DNA from: Saccharospirillum salsuginis
Lineage (GTDB): Bacteria; Pseudomonadota; Gammaproteobacteria; Pseudomonadales; Natronospirillaceae
Assembly (NCBI RefSeq): GCF_014651855.1
Contig: NZ_BMXR01000018.1
Location: forward strand, 1-64,000
Direction of reading: 5' to 3'
DNA: 64,000 bases
Of the stretch, positions 25,550 to 36,515 are shown in pieces. The notes beneath the pieces are model-generated. The model searched no databases. It was given only the letters and a program-made list of their open reading frames with translations, and was not told the DNA's origin. The first letter of the stretch is position 1; each line of letters begins with the position of its first letter. Both the position numbers and the translations under genes were made by a program.

Positions 25550-25560
<11 letters not shown>
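24523..25560 (+). CDS. metH: Methionine synthase, homocysteine-binding part (split MetH, subunit 1)
   Basis: A 345-residue homocysteine S-methyltransferase barrel equal to the first module of MetH. It starts MTRSVADQLHDIL, then VLDGAMGTSIQ. Zinc ligands are visible in GLNCALG and GGCCGTTP near the C terminus. In single-chain MetH this module transfers the methyl from methylcobalamin to homocysteine. A GTG at 24481 with GAGAGG upstream would add 14 residues, but the ATG gives the usual spacing to the DGAMG motif. The frame ends 11 bp inside the next gene, which carries the folate, cobalamin and reactivation modules. Confidence 0.9.
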
Positions 25561-28249
<2,689 letters not shown>

Positions 28250-28312
28250 CCTTAACACCGGGCCGGTTTCTTGTGATACTGCCGTCAGGCTTTCTCCAAG
28301 GACCGGTCCACG

Positions 28313-29635
28313 GTGAACTTCCTCAACGACCAACCCCTGATTCAACACGCCAAATACTGGCTCTGGCAAACCGACCCCAAGACAAAGCCCTGGTATGAGC
28401 GGGTCGCCCTGCGGCTGTGTCGGGTGCTCTACGCCGTGATTGGAGAGCTGGGAAAGGGCCAGACCAATTTGCACGCCATGAGCCTGGTGTACACCACCCT
28501 GCTCTCCATCGTGCCGTTTCTGGCGTTGAGTTTTTCGGTTCTGAAAGGCTTCGGAGTCCATAACCAGTTGGAACCGGTGCTGCGCAACCTGCTGCTGGCG
28601 CCGCTTGGCGAGCGCAGTGAGGAAATCACGGCCAACGTGATGACCTTTGTCGACAATGTCCGGGTGGGTGTCTTGGGTGCCGTGGGTCTCGGCCTTTTGG
28701 TCTATACCGTGATTTCACTGGTGCAGAAAGTCGAGCGGGCGTTCAACGAAGCCTGGCGCGTCAGTCAGGCGCGTCCATTGGCGCAACGCTTCAGCAATTA
28801 CCTCTCGGTCATACTGGTCGGTCCTTTGCTGGCCTTCTCAGCTTTGGGTGCCACCGCCACGTTGATCGGTTCCGAACCGGTGACCCAGTTCATCGAGTCG
28901 GCCCCGCTCGGCTGGCTGGTCTCGGCCATCACCAGCCTGGCGCCTTACGGTTTTATCATCCTGCTGTTTACCTTCCTGTATGTATTCATACCGAACACCC
29001 GGGTGCGGGTCCGCCATGCGCTGATCGGGGGCTTCGTGGCCGGTACGATCTGGCAGTCGGTCGGTTACGTGTTCACGGTTTTCGTGGTTGGATCGGCCCG
29101 CTTTACGGCCATCTATTCGGGTTTCGCCGTGGGCGTCCTGGTACTGGTGTGGATCTATCTGGCCTGGCTGATCCTCCTGATCGGCGCCAATGTGGCCTAC
29201 CACAGCCAAAACGCGGGACAGATCGTGAATCGTCGCCGCACCTCGCCCGGCGCCGAAACCGACGAGACCGTAGGCCTGATGCTGGTGTACCGGGTGTGCC
29301 AGGATTTCGATCGGGGCGAACCGTCGGACAGCCCGCAGACCCTCTCCAGCGAGCTTGGCCTGGACCCGGACATCATGGATCGCCTGATCCAAAGGCTCAT
29401 CCACTACCGCATACTGGAACGGACCGAAGACAATGGATTGCGTCCGACCCGTCCCCTCGCCAAGATCACGATGTACGAGGTCCTCAAGGCGATCCGCGCC
29501 ACCAAGACCTTCCCCGATTCCATGCTCCTGCCGCCGGTTCAGGACAGCATCGAGGCTCTGGACCGGGCGCTGGAAAGCACCTTTATCGGGACAACCGTGG
29601 AAACCTGGGTTCGCCCCGAGAGCGACGCAACCTAG
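28313..29635 (+). CDS. yihY: YihY/BrkB-family inner membrane protein (UPF0761)
   Basis: A 440-residue integral membrane protein with a GTG start (MNFLNDQPLIQH). About six hydrophobic segments span residues 55-310, with family signatures SLVYTTLLSIVPFLAL, LVQKVERAFNEAWRV and YSGFAVGVLVLVWIYLAWLI. The C-terminal soluble tail (about 325-430) looks like a winged helix (LSSELGLDPDIMDRLIQRL), common in this family. The function in bacteria is unsettled. Its TAG stop overlaps the convergent gene's stop in a shared CTAG. Confidence 0.9.
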   Translation: MNFLNDQPLIQHAKYWLWQTDPKTKPWYERVALRLCRVLYAVIGELGKGQTNLHAMSLVYTTLLSIVPFLALSFSVLKGFGVHNQLEPVLRNLLLAPLGERSEEITANVMTFVDNVRVGVLGAVGLGLLVYTVISLVQKVERAFNEAWRVSQARPLAQRFSNYLSVILVGPLLAFSALGATATLIGSEPVTQFIESAPLGWLVSAITSLAPYGFIILLFTFLYVFIPNTRVRVRHALIGGFVAGTIWQSVGYVFTVFVVGSARFTAIYSGFAVGVLVLVWIYLAWLILLIGANVAYHSQNAGQIVNRRRTSPGAETDETVGLMLVYRVCQDFDRGEPSDSPQTLSSELGLDPDIMDRLIQRLIHYRILERTEDNGLRPTRPLAKITMYEVLKAIRATKTFPDSMLLPPVQDSIEALDRALESTFIGTTVETWVRPESDAT

Positions 29636-30780
29636 CCGACCCGACCGAGTGCCTGATCCAGGTCTTCCCAGAGATCCTCGAACGCTTCGAGACCGACCGA
29701 CAGGCGTAACAAATTGTCCGGCACGGGCGTCCCCTCCCCTTCGATGCTGGCGCGATGCTCCACCAGACTCTCGACGCCACCGAGCGATGTGGCCCGTTTC
29801 CAGACACTGAGTCGGGCGGCGGCGTCAATGGCCGCCCGAGCGCCCCCTTTGACCCGAATCGACAGCATGCCACCGAACCCGCCTTGCATCTGTTTTCGGG
29901 CCAGTTCGTGGTCGGGGAATGAGGCCAGGCCGGGATACAACACCGCTTCGACAGCCGGATGCCGTTCCAGTGCTTCAGCCAACAACAAGGCGGTCGCACT
30001 GCTGGCACACACCCGCACGTGCAGCGTTCGCATACCGCGCAGCAACATCGCCGCTTCGAACGGCCCCAGTACCGCCCCACCCTGGGCACGCTGTTTGACC
30101 AGGGCCTGCCAATGGTCGTCGGTTTTCGCCGTGACCAAAGCTCCGGCGATCAGGTCGGAATGACCGTTCAGGTATTTGGTCGCCGAATGCATCACCAGGT
30201 CCGCTCCGAGCGCCAGGGGCTGGGTCAGTACGGGTGTCGCGACGGTGGAGTCGACCGCAACCCGCGCGCCGGCTTCATGCGCCAGTCGGCTTATGGCCTG
30301 GATATCCGAGATCGACCACATCGGATTGGCCGGTGTTTCCAGCCAGACCAGTTTCGTTGTACCCGGTTGAATGGCTGCGGCCACGGCATCCGGTTCGCTC
30401 ATATCGACCAGATCCAGACCGATCCGAAATTGCGCGGCGAAGCTTTTCAGCCAGTTTCGCAACGACCAGTACATCACCGTCGGCGCCACGATGTGATCAC
30501 CGGGCTTCAGGGTTTGGAAAACAGCCACGGCCGCCGCCATGCCGGAAGCAAACAGGAGCGCGTCTTCGCCGCCTTCAAGTTTGGCCAATAATTGCTCGAC
30601 GGGTTTATAGGTCGGGTTGTCCGGTCGGGAATAGACGTTTCCGGTCGGGTAGCTGTTGTCCGCCGCGCGTTGATAGGTCGAAGACGGATAGACCGGCGGC
30701 ACCAGCGCCTGGGTGCTCTCGTCGATAGTGCCCAGGGCCTGGGCCGCCAGAGTGGCCGGGTGCAGATCGTCTTTCGCCAT
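29632..30780 (-). CDS. PLP-dependent transsulfuration enzyme (cystathionine beta-lyase-like)
   Basis: A 382-residue Cys/Met metabolism enzyme started at 30780 (MAKDDLHPATLAA); a longer frame to 30825 is less likely. Key segments are PPVYPSSTY, SRPDNPTYKPVE, LLFASGMAA, WLETPANPMW, and MHSATKYLNGHSDLIAG with the PLP Lys. The last motif is nearer MetC (cystathionine beta-lyase) than MetB or MetZ. The expected reaction is cystathionine to homocysteine, pyruvate and ammonia. MetZ is also encoded at 52803, so the cell may have both routes to homocysteine. No operon partner is seen. Confidence 0.82.
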   Translation of the reverse strand: MAKDDLHPATLAAQALGTIDESTQALVPPVYPSSTYQRAADNSYPTGNVYSRPDNPTYKPVEQLLAKLEGGEDALLFASGMAAAVAVFQTLKPGDHIVAPTVMYWSLRNWLKSFAAQFRIGLDLVDMSEPDAVAAAIQPGTTKLVWLETPANPMWSISDIQAISRLAHEAGARVAVDSTVATPVLTQPLALGADLVMHSATKYLNGHSDLIAGALVTAKTDDHWQALVKQRAQGGAVLGPFEAAMLLRGMRTLHVRVCASSATALLLAEALERHPAVEAVLYPGLASFPDHELARKQMQGGFGGMLSIRVKGGARAAIDAAARLSVWKRATSLGGVESLVEHRASIEGEGTPVPDNLLRLSVGLEAFEDLWEDLDQALGRVG

Positions 30781-30843
30781 ACCTTGAATGCTCCGAACGT
30801 GGAATTGGGGATGGCAGAATAGCACGCTCCGCGCGGTGGTCCA

Positions 30844-31107
30844 TCAATCCCGATTCGGGTCCGGCTCAAGCCGGCTGGCCAGTTCCGGAAGCCGTTCGAT
30901 CAGGGATTGCAGGCACAGCTCCCGCCCTTCGACATCCCGAGCGATCACGCCCTCCGGCCCCTGAATCACGAGGGCAACCGGGTCCAGGCTGCCATGGAAC
31001 CAAAAGGCTCCCGTGTGTTCCGAGTGTTCGATCTGAAGATGCCCGATCGGAATCAGCGTCATTCCCATCGTTCGAATGGGTTGGCCGAGTTGAAGTTGAC
31101 CGGTCAC
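30844..31107 (-). CDS. Short GerW-like protein lacking the glycine-rich loop
   Basis: An 87-residue protein that aligns by eye with the GerW protein two genes upstream: GQPIRTMGMTLIPI against GEPITIEGSTLIPL, then PVALVIQGPEGVIA against PIALVIIDKDGVRM, and a final helix. The Gly-rich segment of about 25 residues between these is replaced by a short IEHSEHTGAFWFHGSLD. The ATG overlaps the TGA of the DUF2953 gene by 4 bp, so the operon is GerW, DUF2953, short GerW-like. Function is unknown; a partner or regulator of the full-length GerW is plausible. Confidence 0.6.
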   Translation of the reverse strand: MTGQLQLGQPIRTMGMTLIPIGHLQIEHSEHTGAFWFHGSLDPVALVIQGPEGVIARDVEGRELCLQSLIERLPELASRLEPDPNRD

Positions 31108-31691
31108 GATCCGCTCCTCATGGCCATGAAGGCACGAACCGTTGTGGGCGACAACAGAAAACCGAGCACCAGGCCGATCAATCGCAGCGGAACCAGGCGA
31201 ATACGTCCATTGCCTTGAAGGTCCAGAACCGGATCGGAGAAATCCGGCTCAAAGTGAATTCGGGTAACCCGTGGCGAAGCCAGAATGGCTGTGACGGGGC
31301 CGACCACGGACCAGAGCCGCCCCGTGTCCGCCGGATCGCCCAGCCCCATTCGGCCCTGTATGTCCAGTTGCTGAATGTGAATAGCGCCCAACACGCGACG
31401 GGCCAGGGTCAACACCCGCCCGATGAACCCGTCGACCGACACCACCGCCATTGGAGAACCGCGACGTCGTTTCGGTTTGGGAGTCCGAGGTCTCCTGGGC
31501 GGCTTGGGCTTGTTCCGCCCCCCGGTTCCGTTATTCAAACGGAACCGGACCAGCCCGAACAGCCAGACTATCCGACTTTCGGCCGATCGGTGATTTTCCC
31601 CCAATCGCACCTGAAAACCCCACTCGAGCGGTACGGCCAACAACAGAACCATCAGCAGAAGGAGCGACAGGAGCGTCCAGACCAGAAACAC
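31104..31691 (-). CDS. DUF2953-family membrane protein (YtfI-like)
   Basis: A 195-residue protein with an N-terminal membrane segment (about 2-24), a basic Pro/Arg/Lys-rich linker (about 55-80), a central region, and a hydrophobic C-terminal stretch (RLIGLVLGFLLSP). The arrangement fits DUF2953, best known from Bacillus YtfI, whose gene precedes ytfJ. The core reads RVTRIHFEPDFSDPVLDLQG. It is 9 bp downstream of the GerW gene and overlaps the next gene by 4 bp. Confidence 0.75.
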   Translation of the reverse strand: MFLVWTLLSLLLLMVLLLAVPLEWGFQVRLGENHRSAESRIVWLFGLVRFRLNNGTGGRNKPKPPRRPRTPKPKRRRGSPMAVVSVDGFIGRVLTLARRVLGAIHIQQLDIQGRMGLGDPADTGRLWSVVGPVTAILASPRVTRIHFEPDFSDPVLDLQGNGRIRLVPLRLIGLVLGFLLSPTTVRAFMAMRSGS

Positions 31692-31700
31692 GGGAAGGCC

Positions 31701-32063
31701 TCAGTCGGAGCTGTCGTTACCGCCCTTGCGTGCCGTCTTGCCGATAACCTCCGCCACTTTCTCAAGCACCGAAGTGGCCGCTCCCTTGATCGGCTCCATG
31801 CGCACACCGTCCTTGTCGATGATGACCAGTGCAATCGGCTTGACGCCGCCACCGCCTCCGGTACCCATGCCGGAGCCTTCACCGGCATCGCCGGATTTCA
31901 TGGTGCCGGATCCACCACCGGCGCCGAATCCGAACCCTACACTGACCAGGGGAATCAGCGTGCTGCCTTCAATCGTGATCGGCTCGCCCACCACCGTTTT
32001 GGTGTTGAGCATGCGCTCGATCTCGCCCATGGATGTTTTCAGAAGATCTTCTACGTTTTGCAT
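31701..32063 (-). CDS. GerW/YtfJ-family protein
   Basis: A 120-residue protein started at 32063 with GGAG seven bases upstream; a longer frame to 32228 is not family-like. It has the GerW pattern VEDLLKTSMGEIERMLNTK, GEPITIEGSTLIPL, a strongly Gly-rich centre (about 55-80) and KPIALVIIDKDGVRM. In Bacillus the homologue YtfJ/GerW is a spore-coat or germination protein, but the family is also found in many non-spore-formers. It is first in a three-gene operon. No sporulation gene is otherwise visible. Confidence 0.88.
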   Translation of the reverse strand: MQNVEDLLKTSMGEIERMLNTKTVVGEPITIEGSTLIPLVSVGFGFGAGGGSGTMKSGDAGEGSGMGTGGGGGVKPIALVIIDKDGVRMEPIKGAATSVLEKVAEVIGKTARKGGNDSSD

Positions 32064-32294
32064 GACAGGCTCCGTGTATGCTTTTGCGTTCCGTTTGCAT
32101 TCGACGACCAACCCCCGCCACGAGAGATAAACCCAGGGCGGGCATCGTCCATTGTAGGTCCCGTCACTGCGGCGCCATTGATGTGGGTCAAGCCGACGGA
32201 TGGATGATCGACATCCAAACCCTGTCACTGAGCATACCCGGGTGGCTATCGGGAATCGCCATGCTGGAAGTCACGAAAGGATAGAGCCGAATCC

Positions 32295-32738
32295 TCAACG
32301 TGCGAGGTGTTCTTCCAGACGATCAATCACGCGGCGCATATCCCGCAGGCGCTGACGAACCTGATCGAGCTCCGAATCCGTCAAGGGTTCATATCCTCGC
32401 AGATACGACCAGCCATAGCCCCAGCGATAGAAGGTCGGGAAATAAGGCGAACCACCGACCCGGACTCCCGCCAGCATCAGTTCGGCGATTTCAGGTTCGC
32501 CGATATCGGCAACGCAGGCCCGCAGTTCACGGTCCGCCGACAGGCGTTCGTCATAGGTACCGCCCATCCAGTAGGCCAGATCGTGCTGGATGCAGCAGTC
32601 GAGCCACAGGGATTGCTGCCGCGGCGTACCGTCCGGAAAGGCACTGCAGCCGTCCGTGGTGAAGGGTTTCAGGGTGTCCGCCTCAACGGAACCGATCAAC
32701 AGGGTCACCCAGACAGCGCTCCAGAACCCGAGCTTCAT
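32295..32738 (-). CDS. Exported phospholipase-A2-like protein
   Basis: A 147-residue protein with a signal peptide (cleavage near VEA-D). The mature part contains TTDGCSAFPDG and LDCCIQHDLAYWMGGTYDER, which matches the CCxxHDxxY catalytic helix of prokaryotic phospholipase A2, the His-Asp pair being catalytic and the neighbouring cysteines structural. The AD(R/K)ELRACV helix follows. Similar proteins in Pseudomonas are often misnamed. The expected activity is hydrolysis of phospholipid at sn-2 in the periplasm or outside. Direct function is not shown. Confidence 0.65.
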   Translation of the reverse strand: MKLGFWSAVWVTLLIGSVEADTLKPFTTDGCSAFPDGTPRQQSLWLDCCIQHDLAYWMGGTYDERLSADRELRACVADIGEPEIAELMLAGVRVGGSPYFPTFYRWGYGWSYLRGYEPLTDSELDQVRQRLRDMRRVIDRLEEHLAR

Positions 32739-32783
32739 ACCAGTGCCATCCTCATAATGTGTTGCGGCCCTACGGCGCCAGTG

Positions 32784-33761
32784 TTATCCATGATCCTCCA
32801 CCCGGTTGCGGCCGCTGTTCTTGGCGATATAGAGACGGCGATCGGCGACCATGATCAGGGTTTCCAGGTCGACCCCGTCCACATTGTATTCCGAGATGCC
32901 CGCACTGAATGTCAGAGTGACTGTGTTGTTTCCGACCGGCATAGGAGTATCCAGAAACGTTTGACGGAGCCGATCGACGATCTCCTTGCCTTCGCCGGCC
33001 GACGCATTCGGCATGACCAGAGTGAATTCCTCTCCGCCCAGGCGGGCGTTCAAATCCACCTCGCGCGTGCCGTTTCGAATAATCTCCGCCGCATGCACCA
33101 GCGCCCGGTCACCAACGCCATGGCCGTAACGGTCGTTAATGCCTTTGAAATGGTCGAGGTCGATCATCGCTACCGCCACCGGTGAATCCCGGCGGTCCGC
33201 CTGGGCCCGGACGTAATCGAAATCGTCAGTCAATTTCATGCGGTTGGGCAGCCCCGTCAATGGGTCGGTTCCGGCCAATTCAATAAGCCGGGCTTCGGTT
33301 TTCTCCCGATTGCGTTCGTAGAGATGGGCGAAGACGGTAATGGTGATGCTGCTGATCAGGACATTGTAGATTCCGGCATTGTGCAGCGAAGTATAATCAC
33401 CCGTGAAAAACCGCAGCTGGTAAACGATAATGTTGATCGTCACAAATGCAATCGAGAACCACTTCCCCACCCGACTGCCCAACAACAAATACAGGATAAC
33501 GGGCGTGATCAGAATCCAGGAGAACATCGTATCCGACGTATTCGGTAGATACAGTGCATAGGTGATCAACAACAGCAACGGCACCAGATAGGCCAATATC
33601 CAGCGTTGCACCCTGGGTGTGGAATCGATGATTCTGTAAATTACGAACGAAAAAGCCGCATAAGCGAATTCAAGCGACCCCAACACCCAAACCCCCCGGG
33701 TAAAATTGATAACGCCATAGACGGTGGCCGCGATCATCGTGATCCAGAGCAACACCTTCAT
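32784..33761 (-). CDS. Membrane-bound diguanylate cyclase (GGDEF)
   Basis: A 325-residue protein starting at 33761 (MKVLLWITMI), a better-placed start than the one 15 codons upstream. Five to six hydrophobic segments occupy about residues 1-145, followed by a GGDEF domain (about 165-325). The active site reads LGGEEFTLVMP, the allowed GGEEF variant, with DLDHFKGINDRYGHGVGD upstream. No RxxD product-inhibition site is obvious. It should make cyclic di-GMP in response to a membrane signal. Its neighbours do not identify the signal. Confidence 0.9.
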   Translation of the reverse strand: MKVLLWITMIAATVYGVINFTRGVWVLGSLEFAYAAFSFVIYRIIDSTPRVQRWILAYLVPLLLLITYALYLPNTSDTMFSWILITPVILYLLLGSRVGKWFSIAFVTINIIVYQLRFFTGDYTSLHNAGIYNVLISSITITVFAHLYERNREKTEARLIELAGTDPLTGLPNRMKLTDDFDYVRAQADRRDSPVAVAMIDLDHFKGINDRYGHGVGDRALVHAAEIIRNGTREVDLNARLGGEEFTLVMPNASAGEGKEIVDRLRQTFLDTPMPVGNNTVTLTFSAGISEYNVDGVDLETLIMVADRRLYIAKNSGRNRVEDHG

Positions 33762-33897
33762 GATGTCCCTGCGGTGTCGGTGGCTATGATTGAGGGGGTG
33801 ATTCATTCGGCGGTTGAAACGGCTGTTGAAGGTATGTCGAAAGAATATCAGAGATTGGGAAAGGCCAATACTGTTCGTCCTGAACCGTGGATGAACC

Positions 33898-34509
33898 TCA
33901 AAAGCCCATTAATCGCCTCGCGCGGGCCTGAGGCGATTCGACTTCATCCAGCTCGATATACGACTCCAACGCCTTTATCCATTTTTTATAGAGACGGGAT
34001 TTGAACGTATAACCTGATCGAAACGGTATACGCTCACGATTATTGAGCACCAGAACAAGACGATAGGTGTTTCTCGTACCCTCGCTGCCTGAATCGGAGT
34101 GATTCTGATCGATATGGAAGGAGCGTATATCGTCGAAGGGAAACTCTTTTATTGTATGTTTCCAGACCGAACGAGTTTCCAATATCAAAACACGGGTCTG
34201 CTTATTGGCGGTACAGGTGATGATTCCGGGATACACCATCAGGGCCAACCCCGGAATGCCGGCCGTAAGCCACAAGGCCACGGGTGCGTCGGTATAAAAG
34301 CTGTACCCGGAGAATACCACCAGAACGAGCCCCAAAGGCCATTCGAGCAAGGGGTACTCTTTCAGAACCAGGCGATCTCCATACAGGCGCCGCCAGGGAA
34401 GAATCACCCGAACCAGAATGACGACGGCGAGTGCTGCGACCACGAACCCTGCCACGGTCCCCGCCCAGGGCGGCATGGATTGCAGCCATGCATTGAAATC
34501 CGCTGTCAT
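33898..34509 (-). CDS. Membrane protein with PH-like C-terminal domain, unknown
   Basis: A 203-residue protein with three hydrophobic helices (about 18-36, 52-67, 75-97). A soluble C-terminal part (about 98-203) reads like a bacterial PH or YcxB-type domain, with KEFPFDDIRSFHI and RLVLVLNNRERIPFRSGY. AGGGAG lies six bases before the ATG. It follows a gene remnant at 34600-34797. No function is assigned. Confidence 0.6.
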   Translation of the reverse strand: MTADFNAWLQSMPPWAGTVAGFVVAALAVVILVRVILPWRRLYGDRLVLKEYPLLEWPLGLVLVVFSGYSFYTDAPVALWLTAGIPGLALMVYPGIITCTANKQTRVLILETRSVWKHTIKEFPFDDIRSFHIDQNHSDSGSEGTRNTYRLVLVLNNRERIPFRSGYTFKSRLYKKWIKALESYIELDEVESPQARARRLMGF

Positions 34510-34599
34510 AAAACTCCCTCTTCAGTAAGTGGCCGAATACGGTCCGTCTTCCCCGATACCGATGTCGCCGCGTTTTATCGACTCCTTGTGAGCCGTCTC

Positions 34600-34797
34600 G
34601 AGGGTGATGATAACCTAAGCGATTGGTCCTACGCCACCAGCCGCCCGGTCGACGGGCTGGTTTGTCCATCAGTACGTCCAGGGCATCCTGCAGCCAATTG
34701 TCGTAACCGATGCCGGCGTTCCGAAAGTGATCCAGCGCGCGCAATATGTCAAAGCGCCACTGACCGGGATAGGACAGGATGAGCATTTTCTGGTCAA
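34600..34797 (-). pseudogene. Remnant of a prenyltransferase/squalene-cyclase-like C terminus
   Basis: On the minus strand, from just after the stop of the 34798 gene, the frame reads MLILSYPGQWRFDILRALDH, then AGIGYDNWLQDALDVLM and PGGWW. This is the pattern of the C-terminal repeat of alpha/alpha-toroid prenyltransferase-like proteins (W(x)DILRALDYF, ...GRW). The frame then loses similarity and no upstream part of such a gene exists. It has no clear start and is taken as a decayed 3' fragment. The identification is from the motif only. Confidence 0.35.
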
Positions 34798-35283
34798 TCA
34801 GAACCTGTAGAGGTACCCCCAGTACCCGCACGGAATAACGGTTTCTCTCTCCAGATTACCCAACTCGTCTCGCCATGGATGGGCCAAGCCCAATTCGACA
34901 AAAAAACCTTTGTAATTGATGCTGTAGGCTACGCCGGTGGACGCATATCGATAGTCCGCTCCCGGGTCACTGCCCGCCACCCAGCTCGTCAACAGGTTAA
35001 TGCCATGCTGTATGTTGTTGGCGTCCCAGAGTGCATAGCCAAGATTCACATGGTACTCGTAATGACCCTCGTTCCAGTGCATCCCGGATACGCGAAGCCC
35101 TGTTCGTCCCCACCAGTAACCGATGCTGGGTTTGACGAGACTGGACACCAGAATTCCGACTTCCGCACGCGAACGGTAGACTGAATCATCGGCAGTGGCC
35201 ATCGTCAGCGATTCTCCTGCTACAACCAGGCCGACTAGCAGTAGAGATCGGGCAACCGTTTTGGCTGCGACTGGAGCGTTCAT
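34798..35283 (-). CDS. Probable outer-membrane beta-barrel protein
   Basis: A 161-residue protein with a signal peptide (about 1-30) and a mature part rich in alternating Tyr/Gly strands (SIGYWWGRTGLRVSG, YEYHVNLGYALWD). It ends in GYLYRF, the aromatic terminal Phe used for outer-membrane assembly. The small size suggests an eight-stranded barrel. It is 40 bp downstream of the GlxA-type regulator gene and may be co-transcribed. No specific function is recognised. Confidence 0.55.
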   Translation of the reverse strand: MNAPVAAKTVARSLLLVGLVVAGESLTMATADDSVYRSRAEVGILVSSLVKPSIGYWWGRTGLRVSGMHWNEGHYEYHVNLGYALWDANNIQHGINLLTSWVAGSDPGADYRYASTGVAYSINYKGFFVELGLAHPWRDELGNLERETVIPCGYWGYLYRF

Positions 35284-35323
35284 TATTTACTCTCCTTAGT
35301 AACCCGGCCTGAGTTGCCAGAAT

Positions 35324-36352
35324 TTAGCCCGGAAGGGACGATCCTTCCAGCAAAGGGCGAAACAATCGCCTGTATTCGCCAGGAGTCAGCCCTGTCAGAC
35401 GTTTGAACAACCGCCGGAAAAACGATACATCTTCGTAGCCCGCCGCCAAACTGACTTCCTCCACCGACAAACTGCCATGCTCCAGGGCTCGCTTGGCTTC
35501 CTCGATTCGAACATTCTGAAGGTATTCGATCAAAGAAGAACCAGTGGCAGCCTTGAATCGCCGTTTGAGCGTTCTTTCCGTCAGTGACGACGCATCGACC
35601 AACCGCGCAATGGCGGATGGATCCCGGTAGTTTTCCTTCAACCACTCCTCACACTTACGTATCGCTGAGTCCGCATGATGCGTGCGCTTGACCAACCCGG
35701 CGAACGGAAGCTGCCCCTCACCATGCCATTTCAGCAAGTACACTTTGGCAATGCGTAGTGCCTCGCCTATGCCGACATAGCGGGCAATGATATGAAGCGC
35801 CAGATCGTGCCAGGATGTGGTTCCGCCCGCCGTGACCACCCGACCGGAGGGATGGGCATAAACAAGATTGGTTTCAGGCCGAAAACGCACCTTGGGGTAT
35901 CGGGTACGGAACAATTCCTCATAACCCCAGTGAGATGTGGCCTCACAGTTATCCAGTATTCCGGTTTCGGCCAACAATACCGACCCCGAACAGGCTGAAT
36001 ACAGGGCCATTCCCGACTGATGACACCGTTTGATCCAGTCCATCAGCGCGTCATACCGCCCCCCGATGTCTTCGACCGGACCCAGCCAGATCTCCGGCAG
36101 GATCAACAGATCCGCTTCGGGGTTTTCCTCAATGGTACAGGCGGGTTCGACCGGTATACCGTGCCCGCAATGAAAGGGCCCGGGTCGAATGGACACTATG
36201 CGGACATCGAAAGGGCGGTCCGGCACGGCGTCCCCCATCAGCGACTGCCAGAGATTACCGGTCGCCATCAAAACATCCACCATACCGTATAGAGCCGAAC
36301 CGGCCGTTTCTGGCAAGGCCAGGATCAGCACTTTGATGCGTTTTGGCCCCAT
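35324..36352 (-). CDS. GlxA-family transcriptional regulator (DJ-1/PfpI + AraC HTH)
   Basis: A 342-residue protein. The N-terminal DJ-1/PfpI-like domain (about 5-195) contains the nucleophile-elbow-like segment ALYSACSGSVLLAE and HWGYEELFRTRYP. The C-terminal AraC DNA-binding domain (about 225-330) contains IARLVDASSLTERTLKRRFK and VEEVSLAAGYEDVSFFRRLFK. The combination defines GlxA-like regulators, often for quaternary amine or aldehyde-related genes. It is divergent from osmC (163 bp), which is the likeliest target. Confidence 0.92.
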   Translation of the reverse strand: MGPKRIKVLILALPETAGSALYGMVDVLMATGNLWQSLMGDAVPDRPFDVRIVSIRPGPFHCGHGIPVEPACTIEENPEADLLILPEIWLGPVEDIGGRYDALMDWIKRCHQSGMALYSACSGSVLLAETGILDNCEATSHWGYEELFRTRYPKVRFRPETNLVYAHPSGRVVTAGGTTSWHDLALHIIARYVGIGEALRIAKVYLLKWHGEGQLPFAGLVKRTHHADSAIRKCEEWLKENYRDPSAIARLVDASSLTERTLKRRFKAATGSSLIEYLQNVRIEEAKRALEHGSLSVEEVSLAAGYEDVSFFRRLFKRLTGLTPGEYRRLFRPLLEGSSLPG

Positions 36353-36515
36353 GGGAAGCCCTCACTCAAATTAGTGGCACGAATGCCCTTATTTTGTCAA
36401 AAACCCATCTAACCGCAAGCATCCGGGACACTTATTGTATGCACCCGGCGCCAGACAGGCCGCCGACCCGACCTACGGGAAGACTCACTAAACGACACTG
36501 AAAGGTAAAAAACGC

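Noticed and set aside
28429..29404. Antisense frames within yihY
   Set aside because: Shadow frames without start context or recognisable protein pattern.
34202..34600. Continuation of the remnant frame into the 33898 membrane-protein gene
   Set aside because: After about 34600 the translation loses similarity and overlaps a better-supported gene with its own ribosome site.
34867..34880. CCATGGATGG resembling the core of the palindromic elements
   Set aside because: It lies inside the outer-membrane protein coding frame, has no flanking inverted arms and the order of the surrounding motif is wrong.
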